Position numbers and translations under genes: made by a program. The notes below the pieces were generated by a model. It ran no database searches. It was given only the letters and a program-made list of their open reading frames with translations, and had not been told where the DNA came from. A stretch of DNA of 64,000 nt. Origin: Candolleomyces eurysporus. Lineage: Eukaryota; Basidiomycota; Agaricomycetes; Agaricales; Psathyrellaceae. The stretch covers positions 143,131 to 207,130 of the forward strand of contig JANBPK010000921.1 of assembly GCA_027579435.1 (NCBI GenBank), in the 5' to 3' direction. Of this stretch, positions 12,473 to 24,750 are shown piece after piece (position 1 is the first letter of the stretch; every line of letters begins with the position of its first letter).

Positions 12473-12998
12473 ATGGCTTTGATTGAGGTACGTGATCCCC
12501 TTGGAAGCCAAAAGACCTCTGGCTCATTAAAAATTGTCGCAGATAATTGCTAATGATCGTCTGGGTCGCAAAGGTCAGCTGAATCCCCTGATATAGACTG
12601 CTATAAAAGCTCATGGTTCTACTCTCTCTCTCGCTATTCACCACGTTTAACCCAGTGAGAGTCAAGTGCAGCCCAGATGACACAGTAGGGGACTTGAAGA
12701 AACTCATCGCCGCGCAAACGGGCACTGATCCATCGAAGATTACACTGAAGAAATGGTAAGCGTTTTCTCTTCTTTTTCTTCGATCCGCATTCTCTTCGGG
12801 GACTTGCGATTCCTGGGCTTTACCCGGCAATAGCTCAGGGTCTTCGTTGTGTTCTTCACTCTCTATTTTCCGCTACCCTTCATCGGCCGATCTAATGACC
12901 CTTACCTCGAATCACAATCTAGGTATACGATCTACAAGGACCACATCACACTCTCAGACTATGAGATTCACGACGGAATGTCCTTGGAACTTCATTGA
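12473..12998 (+). CDS. HUB1: Ubiquitin-like modifier HUB1/UBL5
   Basis: Small ubiquitin-fold protein that binds non-covalently to spliceosomal factors (HIND motifs of Snu66/Prp38 in other eukaryotes) and tunes splicing; it lacks the C-terminal Gly-Gly needed for conjugation. Four tiny exons (12473-12487, 12543-12573, 12656-12755, 12923-12998) encode exactly 73 residues, the canonical length. The protein begins [15 protein letters not shown] and continues [20 protein letters not shown] and [13 protein letters not shown], ending [12 protein letters not shown]. Every intron has clean GT-AG ends. Spanning three introns in 222 coding bases is striking for such a short gene. Recognition is very secure. 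Confidence 0.96.
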
Positions 12999-13230
12999 GT
13001 CGCCCGAACGAGCCGTCGTAACTTACATCGCCATGGCCTGTCCTATTGTAATATAACACAACATCTGTATTTTTACAATCTGCCAGTAGGGATGACGTCA
13101 ACTGCAAGGTAATATGAAATCGAAATAGTAGAATCCAGGGCCGTAACAGAGTCGTGTCTTGGTCGTGTCATGTCATGAGGTATAAGGTCTCCTTTCCACA
13201 AGAGGGTATATTGCCACTGTATGCACAGGG

Positions 13231-14044
13231 CTAGTAGCGTTCATCGTCGTGGTGGTGATGGTGGTGGTGCCTAGCAAAGTGATCAACTTGGCGATCGAAG
13301 ACCCAGGGATCGTAACACTCACCGTCGCACCCCGCAACAATAGCAGGCTCTGGCAGACAGTAGTATCACCGCTAACCAAACCAAAGCCACTGCGACCACC
13401 ATTATCCAAACCCCGTTTCCAAAGAGGATCTCCACATCTCGGCCCAGAGTCGCCAGTTGGTTTTTGGCCGTCAAGACCAATGCCAGGTCAATACCCAGAA
13501 CGACAGTGGCCAAGATTGCAGCGATGATCGTCAAGACCAGGACGAATATCGAAAAAGCATGTGAGCCGAGGAATAACGATGCGAACGCCGCCAAAAAGAC
13601 CAGCCCTGCGGCAATGGGATGGAGTATGAGGATCACGAGTAGACTGTGCTGCACGGCTTGGATAACGACGGCAGGGAATCCAGAGAGTGCAACAAGGTAC
13701 TCTGGAACCTCATATCCAAGCTGCGGTCCAATACAGGCTACATTCTCCTCGCGGGCACTTCAAAAGGGGGAATCAATGATTTAGTAAGGAGTCTGGAGAT
13801 TGGCTCGAGGATGAATTCACCTTGATGTGCACATGCCCCATACACCGAACCTCAGCTCGGTCGCGATGCTGGTGGGCACATTCTGAGGGGCTGTTGAGCG
13901 CACCACCAGCAAATAGACTGGCTTGATGATTGGGAGCGAGAGCCCAACGAGAAAGAAGAGGACAAAAGTGCAGACCAGGACGAAGCAGCTGAGGCCAGAG
14001 ATGATACGATATCTCAGCAAAGGTTTGTGGTCCCTCCAGGTCAT
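13231..14044 (-). CDS. PalI/SUR7-family four-span membrane protein with a polyhistidine tail
   Basis: Plasma-membrane tetraspan protein of the PalI (Rim9)/SUR7 group, linked in fungi to ambient-pH sensing or eisosome organisation. After MTWRDHKPLLRYRI comes a first span (SGLSCFVLVCTFVLFFLVG), an extracellular loop with the signature LRFGVWGMC, then three more hydrophobic spans (VVIQAVQHSLLVILILHP onward, SHAFSIFVLVLTIIAAILAT, and GVWIMVVAVALVWLAVILLS) ending in a Cys-rich juxtamembrane ACYCCG. A last intron joins an exon that codes seven consecutive His followed by DDERY and stop. Ignoring that intron, the frame would end at 13319. The His run on the cytosolic side is unusual and could bind metal. 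It diverges from the next gene, 225 bp between starts. Confidence 0.82.
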
Positions 14045-14269
14045 CGCTGGCTGTCAAGCTGGGCAAATAAATAGCTCGTTGAGGGAAAGCCCTGACCCAT
14101 GGTTACAGCGTCCACGCCTCCTTTATTGGCATCTGGCATGATGCCAAGGTCCCTCTCTAGTCGTGNCCCTATTTTTAGCCGTCCTTATTTGGCTGTGCTT
14201 GCTCGTCGTCGCCCCGACAAGCTCGAGCTTGTGCCTCTTCCGCTTGTACCACCATCTCCATGCTTCACA

Positions 14270-16273
14270 ATGGCCCGTCGAGTCTTCGAATGGGCTGTCA
14301 ATATTCTCATGATAGGATTCGCCGTCGCCGAGGCCAGCGACTCCTATGCTCGGTAAGCCCGATGGCAATGGCTCTGAGAACAGCGGTCTAATCCCTAGTC
14401 AGACCTTTTGACCCATACATTAGATTTCGACCAGATTTCGCTCGCTCGCTGCCCGTCCAAATACTCCTGACTGGAATCATACTGACCCTCGTCGCCGTCC
14501 TCTTCATCCATCTCATGTTCACGGCCCAATATCACTGGCCACTTGCACCCGTCAATTACGTCCTGCAACTATCCGGAGTGACAACTCTGCTGATCTCCCT
14601 TATTGCAACTATCCATGTCGTCCTCTCCGCTACACTTGCTGAAAGTGAAAGATGGCCATACATGCTCAACTACATCGCTGTGAACGTCCCTCCTCCGCTC
14701 GATACCGAATTCGATTCCGACATGTGGAGTACTGCTGAACGGGCAACATGGCTGGTCATGAACGCCTCCACTTCTGGGTTGATACAGGTATATCTATCCC
14801 TTTCCCGAAGTGGGCCCGCTGACATTGTTTTCAAGATCACTCACATTCAATTCCTCACCCTCTTATACCCATCCCAATTGGAAGGAAGACTCATCTTTGC
14901 GCTTCTAGGTCCGTTTGCTCGCCAATTGCCACGGCCCTCCCCACTAACTCTATCTCTATGTAGGCCCCTTAGCCATCGTTGCTGCCGTCATGCAACTAGT
15001 TCCTATAAGCGACCACGTCAAAATCAACGTGATCGCCTCTGCAGTTCGCAACGTCTGCAATGCGACCTTATCCCTATTGTTCACGGTAGCTCTATTTATA
15101 TGGGGTTTGCTTGTTAATCGAAGGCAAGCATGGAGGACTGATGGAGGAACTGCTGCTTTTGGTGCTGGCGCCCTCGCTCTTGCCCTTGTCAGCACTGCGC
15201 TCAATTTCCTATTCGTCAACAAGGAAGATGATTTTGTCTGGCTCCCCGGGCTAATGTGGGCCGTCATTCTCTGGCAAAGTTTCCTCGGTTGGTGGTGGTG
15301 GGTCGGGGCAGGGAGTGGTGCTGGTCTAACAACCGACGACGAAGATCTCGAAGATCGGCTGAGAAGGAAGGCGAAACGTCAATCCAGAAAGAAGGAAGGG
15401 GCAAGGGGGACCAAGACCAAGGCAAGGAGGGTGTGGCAAGGTGTCTACGGTGTTTTTGGCACAACTACTGGGACCCAGTCCGAGTCTTTAGAGTCTTCAT
15501 CCCGCCCAAGACGACGCAGGCGATCATCTACACAAGATGACGATGATGTTCCCGAGCCTCCTTCCCCTACCCATTCAGTAACGTCAACCATGTCTGCCAC
15601 TTCGGCGATCTCGTTCACCACTCTACCACGCTCACTACCTCGATTCGTTCATGATTGGTACGCCTTCATTCGTCGTGAGCACGTCGCCGCAGCACGTGTG
15701 CAAGCAGCAGAGCGTATTCGCCGTATACGAGAGCTGGAGCGCGACGGTCATCCTGGGGCTCCTCCAGGGGGATCAGGTTGGGGTTTAGGAAGTTTCGGCT
15801 GGAGAATTGACCCTACCTCAGAGTCATCTCAAATGGACACTCGATCGAGACAAAGCAGAAGCGACTCCGTTCGTTCCAGCCGGCGAGCGAGCAGTCCACA
15901 CGAAGATGATGTGGAATTGCAGGAAAGGCCTAGCTCGTCACGGCGCGGGAAGAGGCGTTCCACCCGTAGAGATACGTCAGTGTCGTCTACTGCCTCTTCC
16001 AACGCAGGCGATGATGTGCCTGAACCCGAAGAGACCGCTTCAAACCCGCAGGGCCCTATTGCATCGTCGTCACGGAGGCAACTCGAAGATGACGATCGTA
16101 GAGGGTCTTTGCGAATCCACATTCCACCATCACCTCCCAAAATACGACGGACGACAGCCACTTCCCCATCTGCTAGGTCACGCAGGGCCGCGTCCCCCGA
16201 ACGACCCAATTCGATTTGGTGGTGGGGTCCTTTGGCCCGCTGGCGGTTGCGAGATTCCACTACTTATTCATAG
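14270..16273 (+). CDS. Multi-pass membrane protein with long charged cytosolic tail, conserved fungal, function unknown
   Basis: I do not recognise a named family. The product starts MARRVFEWAVNILMIGFAVAE and shows about seven hydrophobic segments: the N-terminal one, LPVQILLTGIILTLVAVLFI, YVLQLSGVTTLLISLIATI, a short one around THIQFLTLLYPSQLEG, LAIVAAVMQLVPIS, TLSLLFTVALFIWGLLV and AFGAGALALALVSTALNFLF followed by LPGLMWAVILWQSFLGWWWW. From about 15330 the rest is hydrophilic: basic clusters (RLRRKAKRQSRKK), Ser/Arg-rich stretches and acidic DDDDVPEPPSP, likely disordered and phosphorylated. At least three short introns are seen in the membrane part (after SDSYAR, ASTSGLIQ and LIFALLG). The seven-span layout with a long tail could be a receptor, but nothing diagnostic supports that. 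Confidence 0.7.
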
Positions 16274-16522
16274 GACACTTGGATGGACTTTGCTTTGCCT
16301 ACCCTCTTCAGTTCGAATGTTGGAAACTGCGTGTATTTCGATATTATAACGTGTATCTAATGCTGTATCATTCGTCTTAGAAACCTAACCAAGTCACTCC
16401 GCACAGTAAGGTGTTCCATCCTGTTTTGAGGTTCAAGGCCTGGTTTCACTTCGTTCACAGTTGGAATGAGGGGGCTGTATGTCATTCCGGCCTCTCATCA
16501 ATCGTACATACATATCTATCTT

Positions 16523-18261
16523 CTACAAATTCCCCTTCTTCAGAGGTTCATCAAAGAACCCAACCTTGCCATCAATCCAGTCTCGAATCAACATCCCTGC
16601 AATAGCGGTCACAGGTGGTAAACGGAAAGGAGGGTCGTCTGGCGATGAAGTTGGCTCTACGACGGCCTTGCGTGGCGCACTAGAATTGGGTGGAGTCAAA
16701 GCTTGAGCTGCAGCGCTTGCGTTGGTCTGATCTTCAACTGGCTTCCCTTCCACGATTTCGGCCATTTTCTTGTAATCAGATTTCCCAAACTTGGTTCCAG
16801 TACGGTGGTTTAGGACAGCGGTGACTTCTTCTCTTGTGAACCAGCGAGCATCTGGATAAAAGATCTAGTGTCAGTTACCGTCTCTCACTATTGGCATGGG
16901 TGAGACGCTTACCGACAAGCTCATTGTCAAGGTCTATCCGGATGGGCTTGGTCGAGTCTGCTCTGGCGTAGAATCCAACCATGAGGTTCGCTGGGTACGG
17001 CTAAAATCTGATTCAGGGGATGTTCATCTGCACAAGTTATATCACGCATACCCAAGGTTGTCCAGAATGATATCGAACATCCCAGACGTGAACCCCAGCT
17101 TCCTCCCACATCTCTCTTGCTACTGCATCTTCAAAGGACTCGCCTGGCTCTATGAACCCGGCAAGTGCTGAATAGAACTTTCCAGGGTATTTACGCTATA
17201 TCTGAGGTTCAGTAAGGACAGACAGTTAAATCGACAGCTGCACTTACTCCTCTGCCGAGGAGAACTTTGTCCCCCGTTTCATCGAGAGCAATCATGATAA
17301 CCACAGGATCCGTCCGAGGGTGAGTGTAGTTGTTTAGCCCTTTACTACGGCAGGTATGCATGTCAATCAACGAGGAATTCATATGGAAATGGGCAGCAAC
17401 ATACCCAGATGGACAGGGGCGCTTGCCAGTGTTATCTGCCCAAGGTAACAGCGTCGTGCAAGCAATCTTCCATCCACCCCACATCGAGTAAGTCGGAGAC
17501 CCACACCCTGGACAAAACTTGGTGAATTTCGATGTGAGTCTGAGCGAGGTTGTTAGATGCGTAGATAGCCTACCTTGTTCCGGAAGTTCCAGTCAATCAT
17601 CGACCGAGCACCGGCAAACACCCCAGCAGTGAATGAATCCAGGGTTGTCATGAGAGACCGAGGCTCCGCCCATGTAAACGTCCTCCCGTTCTTCGACAAC
17701 GTACCTTCCAGCCTTTCTCGGATTTCATCCCCAGACAACCCAAGCTCCGCAACGTCCAGGGCAAAGTACGGCGTCCCCTTCAATTTCTGAACGGCCACCT
17801 CCGGGTTCTTGAATTCGGACGTCGGTAAGGCAGCGGCTACATCCCGTTCCGTTTCATGCACTCCAAGAAACACTATCGGTGCACCACGGATGCGAACAGA
17901 TTGAGTTGGAGAGTGATGTGAGTGCTCTCCCTCTTCTGTGTCGTCTGAGAGTTGATCGCCTGGTTCCTGACCCTGTCCAAAATATGCCTCTGAGCCCAGG
18001 AAAGGCTTGACATCTTCTGTCGAGAGAAACTCCAATGACCGATCGCCTTGGGTCTGGGGAGACACTAGGAGCGGCTGGCCGCCATTAAATAGCAGCCATC
18101 GAGTATGTGGCAGCGCAATAACAGCGTTCAAAAACGAGTGGGACGTTCTGAGCCATGAAAGACGGTTCAGAGGTGATCCTCCGTAAAGATTAACGACGCT
18201 ATGAGAGATTGTTATGAACCCACTCTTTTGGGGACGGTAACAACACTTACGTTGGGGGCAT
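16523..18261 (-). CDS. NPY1: NADH/NAD diphosphatase, Nudix hydrolase (NPY1/NUDT12 type)
   Basis: Hydrolyses NAD(H) to NMN(H) and AMP; yeast Npy1 is peroxisomal. A first coding exon MPPT (start 18261) joins VVNLYGGSPLNRLSWLR, then the long N-terminal domain ending MIDWNFRNK. A zinc ribbon follows, with a first pair CPGCGSPTYSMWGGW (near 17500). The substrate-specific motif reads YTHPRTDPVVIMIALDE (near 17290), and the Nudix box GFIEPGESFEDAVAREMWEE (near 17160-17100) has all metal-binding glutamates. The tail from 16765 has a low-complexity Ala/Pro stretch and ends KKGNL, not a canonical SKL-type peroxisomal signal, so location is uncertain. The acidic insert SDDTEEGEHSHHSP in the N-terminal domain looks lineage specific. 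Confidence 0.92.
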
Positions 18262-18786
18262 ATTGTGGGTTTCAGCCTGAACTGAGCTCGTTGTCACTGG
18301 TGGTGGTGAACGACCAAAGGAGAGCCGGGTAGGTGGTCTAGGGGTTGAGGGAAGACGCAATCCTTTGGTGAGTAATCAAATCACATTTGTTCGCAGCGTG
18401 TTCAGGGAATAGCCGGTCTTTCAGCTATCTCCAGCTTTATTTAGTCATCCTCTCTCAGCAATGATTACCCGCATCATCGAGCGCGTCCCTAAAGAACCGA
18501 AAGGTCGAAAGAGGTGAAGTATCGAGGATAACTGATCTGAGGTACCCGGAAGTGGCATGGTTCAGGACAACCTTGAATTGTCAGACACATGTTGATCTGG
18601 CGGCAATCATAACAGGCCTTGGCAAGACGCACACGACCTGGACATTCACACTGACGACAACATAAAACGTAAATTCAAAGTCCATAGACAAGAAAGATAG
18701 CTAATGAACCAGCAGCATTCTCTCTTGATGTATCCCAGATTGGTTTGGTAATTGATCAGTATACTAGAGCGGTGCTCGCTCAGACT

Positions 18787-19949
18787 TTAGTTAGGCTTCT
18801 CCTCGTTGACAGCGCCGTTCGACTTGTGAACCTATTCTCGAAATTGCTCGAATTAGCAACCGCCCACAGCAGGGATTAGTAGTATGAATCTGTACCAATT
18901 GGTATCTGAGCCCGACGAACTGCATGATCTTATTCAAGTTGCTATCCCTACTGTCTGAGATCTGAGGAAACTGGTAGTCTGCGGCAAAGCCCTTGCAAGA
19001 TTCCGCTGTCAATAGGTAAGTATTTCCGCAGAGAAAAGAGAAAACCGTAACGAGAAGGATTACCGTCAAGTTTGAGCAGAGAACGGAGGTCTTTGGGAAA
19101 TGACTGGCTAACTGAACCGTCAGGCATAAGGAGGGTATCTAATTTCCCGTCTAGATGATCCGTTCGAAGCCTCCCATTCATACGACGACTCTCCCTAGCA
19201 GCAGTGGAGCGGAGGTCAGTTGATAATTTCAGCAAGGGAATGGTCATGTCGAAACACGTACGAGTTATGAAGGGCGACACGGGCGCGCTCGAGCTCCTGC
19301 TTGTTATCCTCGACTTCGTCCTGAAGCTCCTTCGGAATGTGAGTCTGCAAGCATGCAGCGACCTGGGCCTGAACGATGTCGTCAATTTGCAGAGATATTT
19401 CTTTCTCGACTGCTACCTAGTTAGCTCCCTTTCAATTAACAGAAATACGCGAGGATACTTTGGTCTCTCAGCTGGATAAAGGCTTGCTCGTCGAGGATGT
19501 TGTCAATGATCGCTAGGTTTGTAGAGTTCATCGGTTACTGCGCATCGAATTGCCAAGAAAACACTGGACTCACATTGAATCTCGGCGATGCCTTCCTTGT
19601 GACGCTGTTGCTGCTTTTCAAGGTCGAGAGCGACGCTGTTATGCCAAGTTTAAGGAAGCCAATTCGTGGGTCCAAAAGTAGGACAAACTCGGTGATGCGC
19701 TGATCCTCGCCGCCGTTGCCGATCGCAACTTGCATTGTCTGCCCGTGTAAGCCATCATAGGCTGCCTATAGATCATGTCCAAATGTTAATAATTCGCAAT
19801 AGATGTCAGGGAATCAACAGACTGACACTGAGGGCGTCGAGCGACACGTTGGCTTGACCAAAGAGGTCCCGGGTTAACTGGCTGTCGGTGGATTGTATTT
19901 CGGTCGGTAATATGCCCAACGGTGCATCACCCGCGCTGGAGGAAGGCAT
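18787..19949 (-). CDS. Conserved agaric coiled-coil protein, uncharacterised (copy A)
   Basis: Belongs to a family I know only as hypothetical proteins of mushrooms. Start MPSSSAGDAPLGILPTEIQS, followed by STDSQLTRDLFGQANVSLDA. The middle is predicted coiled coil (VALDLEKQQQRHKEGIAEIQ, VEKEISLQIDDIVQAQVAAC, LQDEVEDNKQELERARVALH). The conserved C-terminal block has ESRRMNGRLRTDHLDGKLDT, LMPDGSVSQSFPKDLRSLLK and SRDSNLNKIMQFVGLRYQL. A last intron (GTACAG to AATAG) would give the tail VHKSNGAVNEEKPN; read through, the stop is at 18791. The central intron borders are uncertain. A second member of the same family lies at about 52.2-53.1 kb on the other strand. The regular heptads suggest self-association; no function can be assigned. 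Confidence 0.68.
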
Positions 19950-20277
19950 CGTCTGGCAGAGAATGAACTAGAAAAGGCCGAATTGGGGTTCAGTGAAGGC
20001 CTTGAGGAACAACGGGAGCTAAATGCAATGCGTAAGATATGATGTCATTGCTCTGCCGGTGTAATAAACGTCAGAGCTCCATTTCCATCACGAGCGTGGC
20101 AGCTGCGTGTTCACGATGTGATGCTAACCAAAGGGAATATAATCGTCAATGTCATTAGTTGGTAACTAGAAGACTTAACAGGAGTGATTGGTGGCTTGTT
20201 AACCCGCTGGCTCCAACGGTGCCTCGCAGGGGTTTTGTCTATGGGGATTAATACATAGTTCTGATTTAATATATAAA
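19950..20277. other. Intergenic, no feature seen
   Basis: About 330 bases between the start of the coiled-coil gene and the 3' end of the ABC transporter gene. It must hold the promoter of the former and the 3' end of the latter. The AT-rich stretch near 20264-20280 probably belongs to the transporter's 3' untranslated region. Confidence 0.4.
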
Positions 20278-23121
20278 TTATGCCTTGTCCTTAGTTTCGA
20301 ATTCTGCAGCCTCGTCGTCTTCCTCGTGTACTTCTCGTTCGCCGAGGAGACTTTCGCCTGCAGCTGCATTTAGCTGTGCTGCCATCAGAGCGCGGAACCG
20401 CGAGTTTTCATGAGCAACCTAGAGGTGGAGCATGCAAATTAATTCACAGCTTCTTCCACATGTGATCAAATCTCACCAGTTCACGGAAAGTACCAGTTTC
20501 CGTGATCTTGCCACCTGTTGGCGATGATTTATTAGACAAGTGGCGCACGGTTAAGGTGGAGGGAGGAGCTCAAACCTTCTAGAACGACGATACGACCTGC
20601 TCGTGCGATGGTGGATAATCTATGGGCAATAAATAGACAAGTTATTTGACGAGAACGAAGAATCTTTTCGATAGCATCGTTCACCTAACGTAGAGTAAGA
20701 GACTGGAGCAGTCAGAAATATTATTGAGACTCACTCTTCGCTCAGAGGTCGCATCCAATGCACTGGTGGCCTCATCCAGCGCCAAGATCTTGGGCTTCTT
20801 CAGTAATGCCCGAGCAATCGCGAGCCTCTGTCGCTGTCCACCACTCAGGCTCAGCCTTCCAACTAGATTCGGTATGATGTTCAGTTCCACGCTGGAGAGA
20901 CGGGAAGGGGCGTATCCATACTTTCGGTATCAAATCCATCTGGCATGCCCCACACAAATTCACAGTTGGCTTCCCGAGCAGCGGCTTCAATTTCTCCTCG
21001 GGTTGCATCAGGGTTGCCGTACGCAATGTTGGAGGCAATAGTCCCAGTGAAAAGGACGGGGTCTTGTGGAACGAAACCAATTATGTTTCTCCACGAGGTG
21101 GTTGAGAATTCCCGGATGTCTGGGAAATGGAATGGCGTTGAGAATTGGAGCACCGTGAACGGACACTTACTCACCTTTGTCATCAAAAGATATTCTGCCA
21201 TCGACCGGGTCATAATACCGCATTAGGAGGGATTGAATGGAAGATTTACCCCCTCCACTCTCGCCACTACAAGGAGGTTATGACTTTAATGTGTTCGGTT
21301 CGGAGGAATTTGCAACGACATACACGATGGCGACAGTCTCTCCAGCCTTGATTTCAAGGTTGAAACCGTTCAAGATAGTAACATTCTTCCGTGTCGGGTA
21401 ATGGAATTTGACGTCCTCGAACCGAATAATCCCTTGTACGCTTGCGGGTATTTCTTCCCCTTGTCCGTGAGGGATTGCTGGTGTTCTGTCGAGAATATCG
21501 AATATTCGACCTCCAGCGCCAATGCCTCGCATGATGGACGACTGGAAAAATCAGTAATCTTTCCTATTCTGAGAATGGGTAAGGCCTTACGAAAAACGAG
21601 CTTAGAAGGCGTATGAGTAACATCACTCAACTATAAGATAGTAACATGAACCTACGTGAGCATCTGCAGTCCACTGCCAACATAGGCAGTGTAAAGGAGC
21701 AGACTTGTCAAATCTCCAACGGAAATTTCTCCACGGGAAACGAGGGTGCCACCTAAAGAAACATCAATATCAAAGCTCCGTAATTTCCAAAGACACTTGC
21801 CATATCCCAGAAGACACAAGATTGTGAGATTACCACTCCATCCTGTTCCTCCGAAGAAGATACCACTGGCAATGGCTTCTTTCCTGGCGAGAGTCAGCAC
21901 GTTGGTAACCTTTTGGTGGAACCTAGCTTCTTCCTGGGGGATGGCGTTGAAAGCTTGTACAGTGCGCAGAGCGGACAGAGATTCAGTCGCGATTTTAGTC
22001 ATCTCACCCACAGCTTCCTGTGTCTGGTTAGAAAGCTTCTTGATGTATCTGCCGTATACCACCTGGACAACGTCTCAACAAAAGGAGGTAAATAGCGAGC
22101 TATGCCGACGTACCGCTCCCAAAGATACTGGTGGGACGACTGCCATCATTAGCATGGTAAGTGTAGGAGAAACCCAGATCATGGCACCGACTGCGGGGTT
22201 GTCAGGGAAAAGTTAAGTTTCGGGAGGGTAGGTTACGCACGTCCGACCGAGGACATTACGATAGCTCGAAGACCGTCCGAGAGGTTTTGAGTGACGCTGA
22301 GATGCAATGATTAGCGTGCTATTGAGAAATCGAAGGACATTTCAATTAACTCACCTCTCGCCGACAATGCTTGTATCTGCACTAAGCCGACTGATTACGT
22401 CTCCTTCGCCTTTCTCAACGAATTCTACTTCCTGCCTGAGAGCTGCACCGTACATTCGCTCCCTTAACCTTGCCACAATCCTCTGGCCTGCCAGCCTCAT
22501 GAGCATTGATCTGCCCGCGTTAGCGACGGCGCCGACAGTGAAGAGAGTAAGCAAAGCGGCAGACGCTTGCCAGATTGATAAGCCAAACGGTATTTGCTAT
22601 GGTAGTATGTCAGAAACATGCGAATAATTGACCAATATACATCCACTCACTGGGCCAGTGGACGAAAAGAAATCGATGAGCTTTCCGATGGTGAATGGTA
22701 CACTCATGGAAACCGCCGAGGACACAAAGAGTAGCCCCACCGCAATGAGCAAAGGTTTCCGCTCGGGCTTTGCAAGTGCAACAATCTTATTGAAAGACGA
22801 TTTTCCCTGCGCATCCTTCCTGAGTGCCTGGGATACCCTTGACCAGACCGAAGGCTTCGGGGTTGAGCTGGGCTCCGAACCCGAGGTAGCTTCAGATTCT
22901 GGCGTTTTCGACGGCGTATTGGGTGTCGGGGAGGTCGAATACAGCCTTGAGAGCTTTACTTGACCCAATATTGTCGTTGAGCGGGTGTCTGGACATCGTC
23001 GTAGCTTCGTGGGGCCCAGCCCAACCCTGAAGGAGAGTGTACCTGCAGATGTGCGGAATCCTAGGCTAACGGCAGCTGCGGCTGGTCTGGCGCACGACCT
23101 GGCGGCCCATAACCCCAGCAT
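20278..23121 (-). CDS. Mitochondrial ABC half-transporter, ABCB10/MDL1 type
   Basis: Half-size ABC exporter of the inner mitochondrial membrane; the yeast relative Mdl1 exports peptides. The start [20 protein letters not shown] is Arg/Ala-rich, lacks acids and is typical of a matrix-targeting presequence. Membrane-domain exons include [20 protein letters not shown] and [20 protein letters not shown]. The nucleotide-binding domain (from about 21500) carries Walker [10 protein letters not shown] (split by an intron near 21290), Q-loop [11 protein letters not shown], signature [16 protein letters not shown] (20860-20815), Walker [16 protein letters not shown], and the H-loop exon after that. It ends ETKDKA at 20278. 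At least ten short introns. The choice of MDL1 over ATM1/HMT1 rests on the N-terminal domain and signature context and would need a tree. It shares a 274 bp divergent promoter with the lipase. Confidence 0.9.
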
Positions 23122-23395
23122 CCCCGTCTATGAGAGACAAGTGAAGCTCCAGCTAAGAGCGCGGCGAGAAGGGGAAGGAGAAGGAAGAAGAAGAGGAACC
23201 GTTATTGAAAGCTACTAATTCGGACGAGCTTCAGCCTGACGTCGTCGTCTCGCCGTTCGGCCGCACCCTCCGGGTTGATGAGAATCACGTGCACGAGAGC
23301 GCTTAACCGGAACGGTGTCACTGATCAGGCCACAGGGGCTGCCTAATACGAAGTGCTGCGTTCAACACGACCCTTCTCGCTCGGCTTCTCCCTCA

Positions 23396-24580
23396 ATGGC
23401 TGCCCAAGAATACACAGAGGCCTGGCTCACAGGGCCCCAGGAAACAGCAATCTACACGAGAACATACTTGCCTCCTGCCCCCAAAGCGGCAATCGTCTTC
23501 ATTCATGGCTTTGCAGAGCACGTCGGACGCTATACCCACTTCCATCCTCTGTTGGCGAAGAAAGACATCGCTGTATTTGCCATCGACCAGCGAGGATTTG
23601 GGTTGACAGCTCTTGACACACAAGGGAAGAAGAGCAAGGGTAGCTCTTGGGGAAAGACATGCTGGGTTCACCAGATGGACGACATTAATTGGGCGATCAA
23701 CCACGCAAAGGAGAAGTTCAAGGACATCCCGCTCTTCCTCATGGGTCACTCCATGGTGCGTTTGTGGCGTTTCTTTGACTCTGGCTCCGTCTTTGACCGG
23801 ACAGTAGGGCGGAGGTGAGGTTCTTGGCTTCGCAACCCAGGAAGAACACCCGCACAAGTCCGCCATCTCGCTGCTTTCTGGCCTCATTGCGACTAGTCCC
23901 CTGATCACTCAAGCGTCACCAGCCCCCAAGTTTTTGACATGGATTGGAGGAAAAGTCAGCATCTTGGCTCCGTACACCACAATACCTGCCGATGTCAAAG
24001 CGGAGGTACAGTGACAGTAATTCTACCCTTCAATTTTCGTTCTATTCACGCTCCTGCGAAGGACCTGTCGCACGATGAAGCTTTCAACTCGGCTTACTTG
24101 AAGGACCCTCTCATCAAGCAGTCCGGTTCTTTGAAAGGCATTAGCGACATGCTGACCAAGGGTGGAGAGCTTATCCGCAGTTCCTTTAAACGCTGGCCCA
24201 AGACCTTGCCTCTTCTGATCGTTCATGGCACAGGAGACAAGGTAGATCATCCACGGCTCTTGGCATTCAATATCTTACAGTCTCCTCCGTTGCACAGGTT
24301 ACCTCGTACGAATCTTCTCAGACTTTTGTCGATTCAATCTCGGCCGACAGCAAGAAATTGTCTCTTTATGAGGTTCGTCAAAATGAACATCGACTTTTGC
24401 TGTACTTTTGCAAACTGAATATTGTAGGGAGGCTACCACGAGCTCCAGAATGAACCCGACGGCGTGAAAGAGCGCCTTGCAGAAGAGATCATCGGCTTCG
24501 TCAATGCCAACATCTCACAAGCTGCTGCTGCACCGGCAGCTATCTCACAGGAGAATGAGGCAGCGAAGCCAAATCTTTGA
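23396..24580 (+). CDS. Monoacylglycerol lipase (YJU3/MGLL type alpha/beta hydrolase)
   Basis: Serine hydrolase releasing fatty acid and glycerol from monoacylglycerols, usually on lipid droplets or ER. The product starts MAAQEYTEAWLTGPQE. It has the oxyanion strand IVFIHGFAEHVGRYTHFHP, the strand AVFAIDQRGFGLT, the nucleophile elbow GHSMGG (interrupted by an intron after GHSM at about 23755, resuming GGAEVLGFATQEEHP at about 23812), the acid LLIVHGTGDKVTS (split by an intron near 24240) and the histidine segment GGYHELQNEPD (near 24430). All three catalytic residues are present. It ends in an Ala-rich tail AAAAPAAISQENEAAKPNL. An upstream ATG at 23315 is in frame but the shorter start matches homologues. 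It converges with the clathrin light chain gene, 170 bp apart. Confidence 0.93.
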
Positions 24581-24750
24581 AGATGGCCGTTCCAAGTTCG
24601 GTGTAAGATAAGTAGGAGGTTCTTCGAAGCGTTTTGCTACTGTCAATCTGGAAGCCAGTTCTACCGCTCCGCAATGTACATTAGTGTTCGGACATTACTC
24701 AAGAGCATCCAAGTATAAGTTGAACAACAGTAAGATACATAGAAGAGAAG

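Noticed and set aside
14270..16273. Calling the multi-pass protein a G-protein-coupled receptor
   Set aside because: Seven spans and a long tail alone are not diagnostic, and no receptor-family motif was seen.
15829..16349. Long frames on both strands over the tail of the multi-pass membrane protein
   Set aside because: The true frame continues from the membrane spans; the others mirror its Ser/Arg-rich codon bias.
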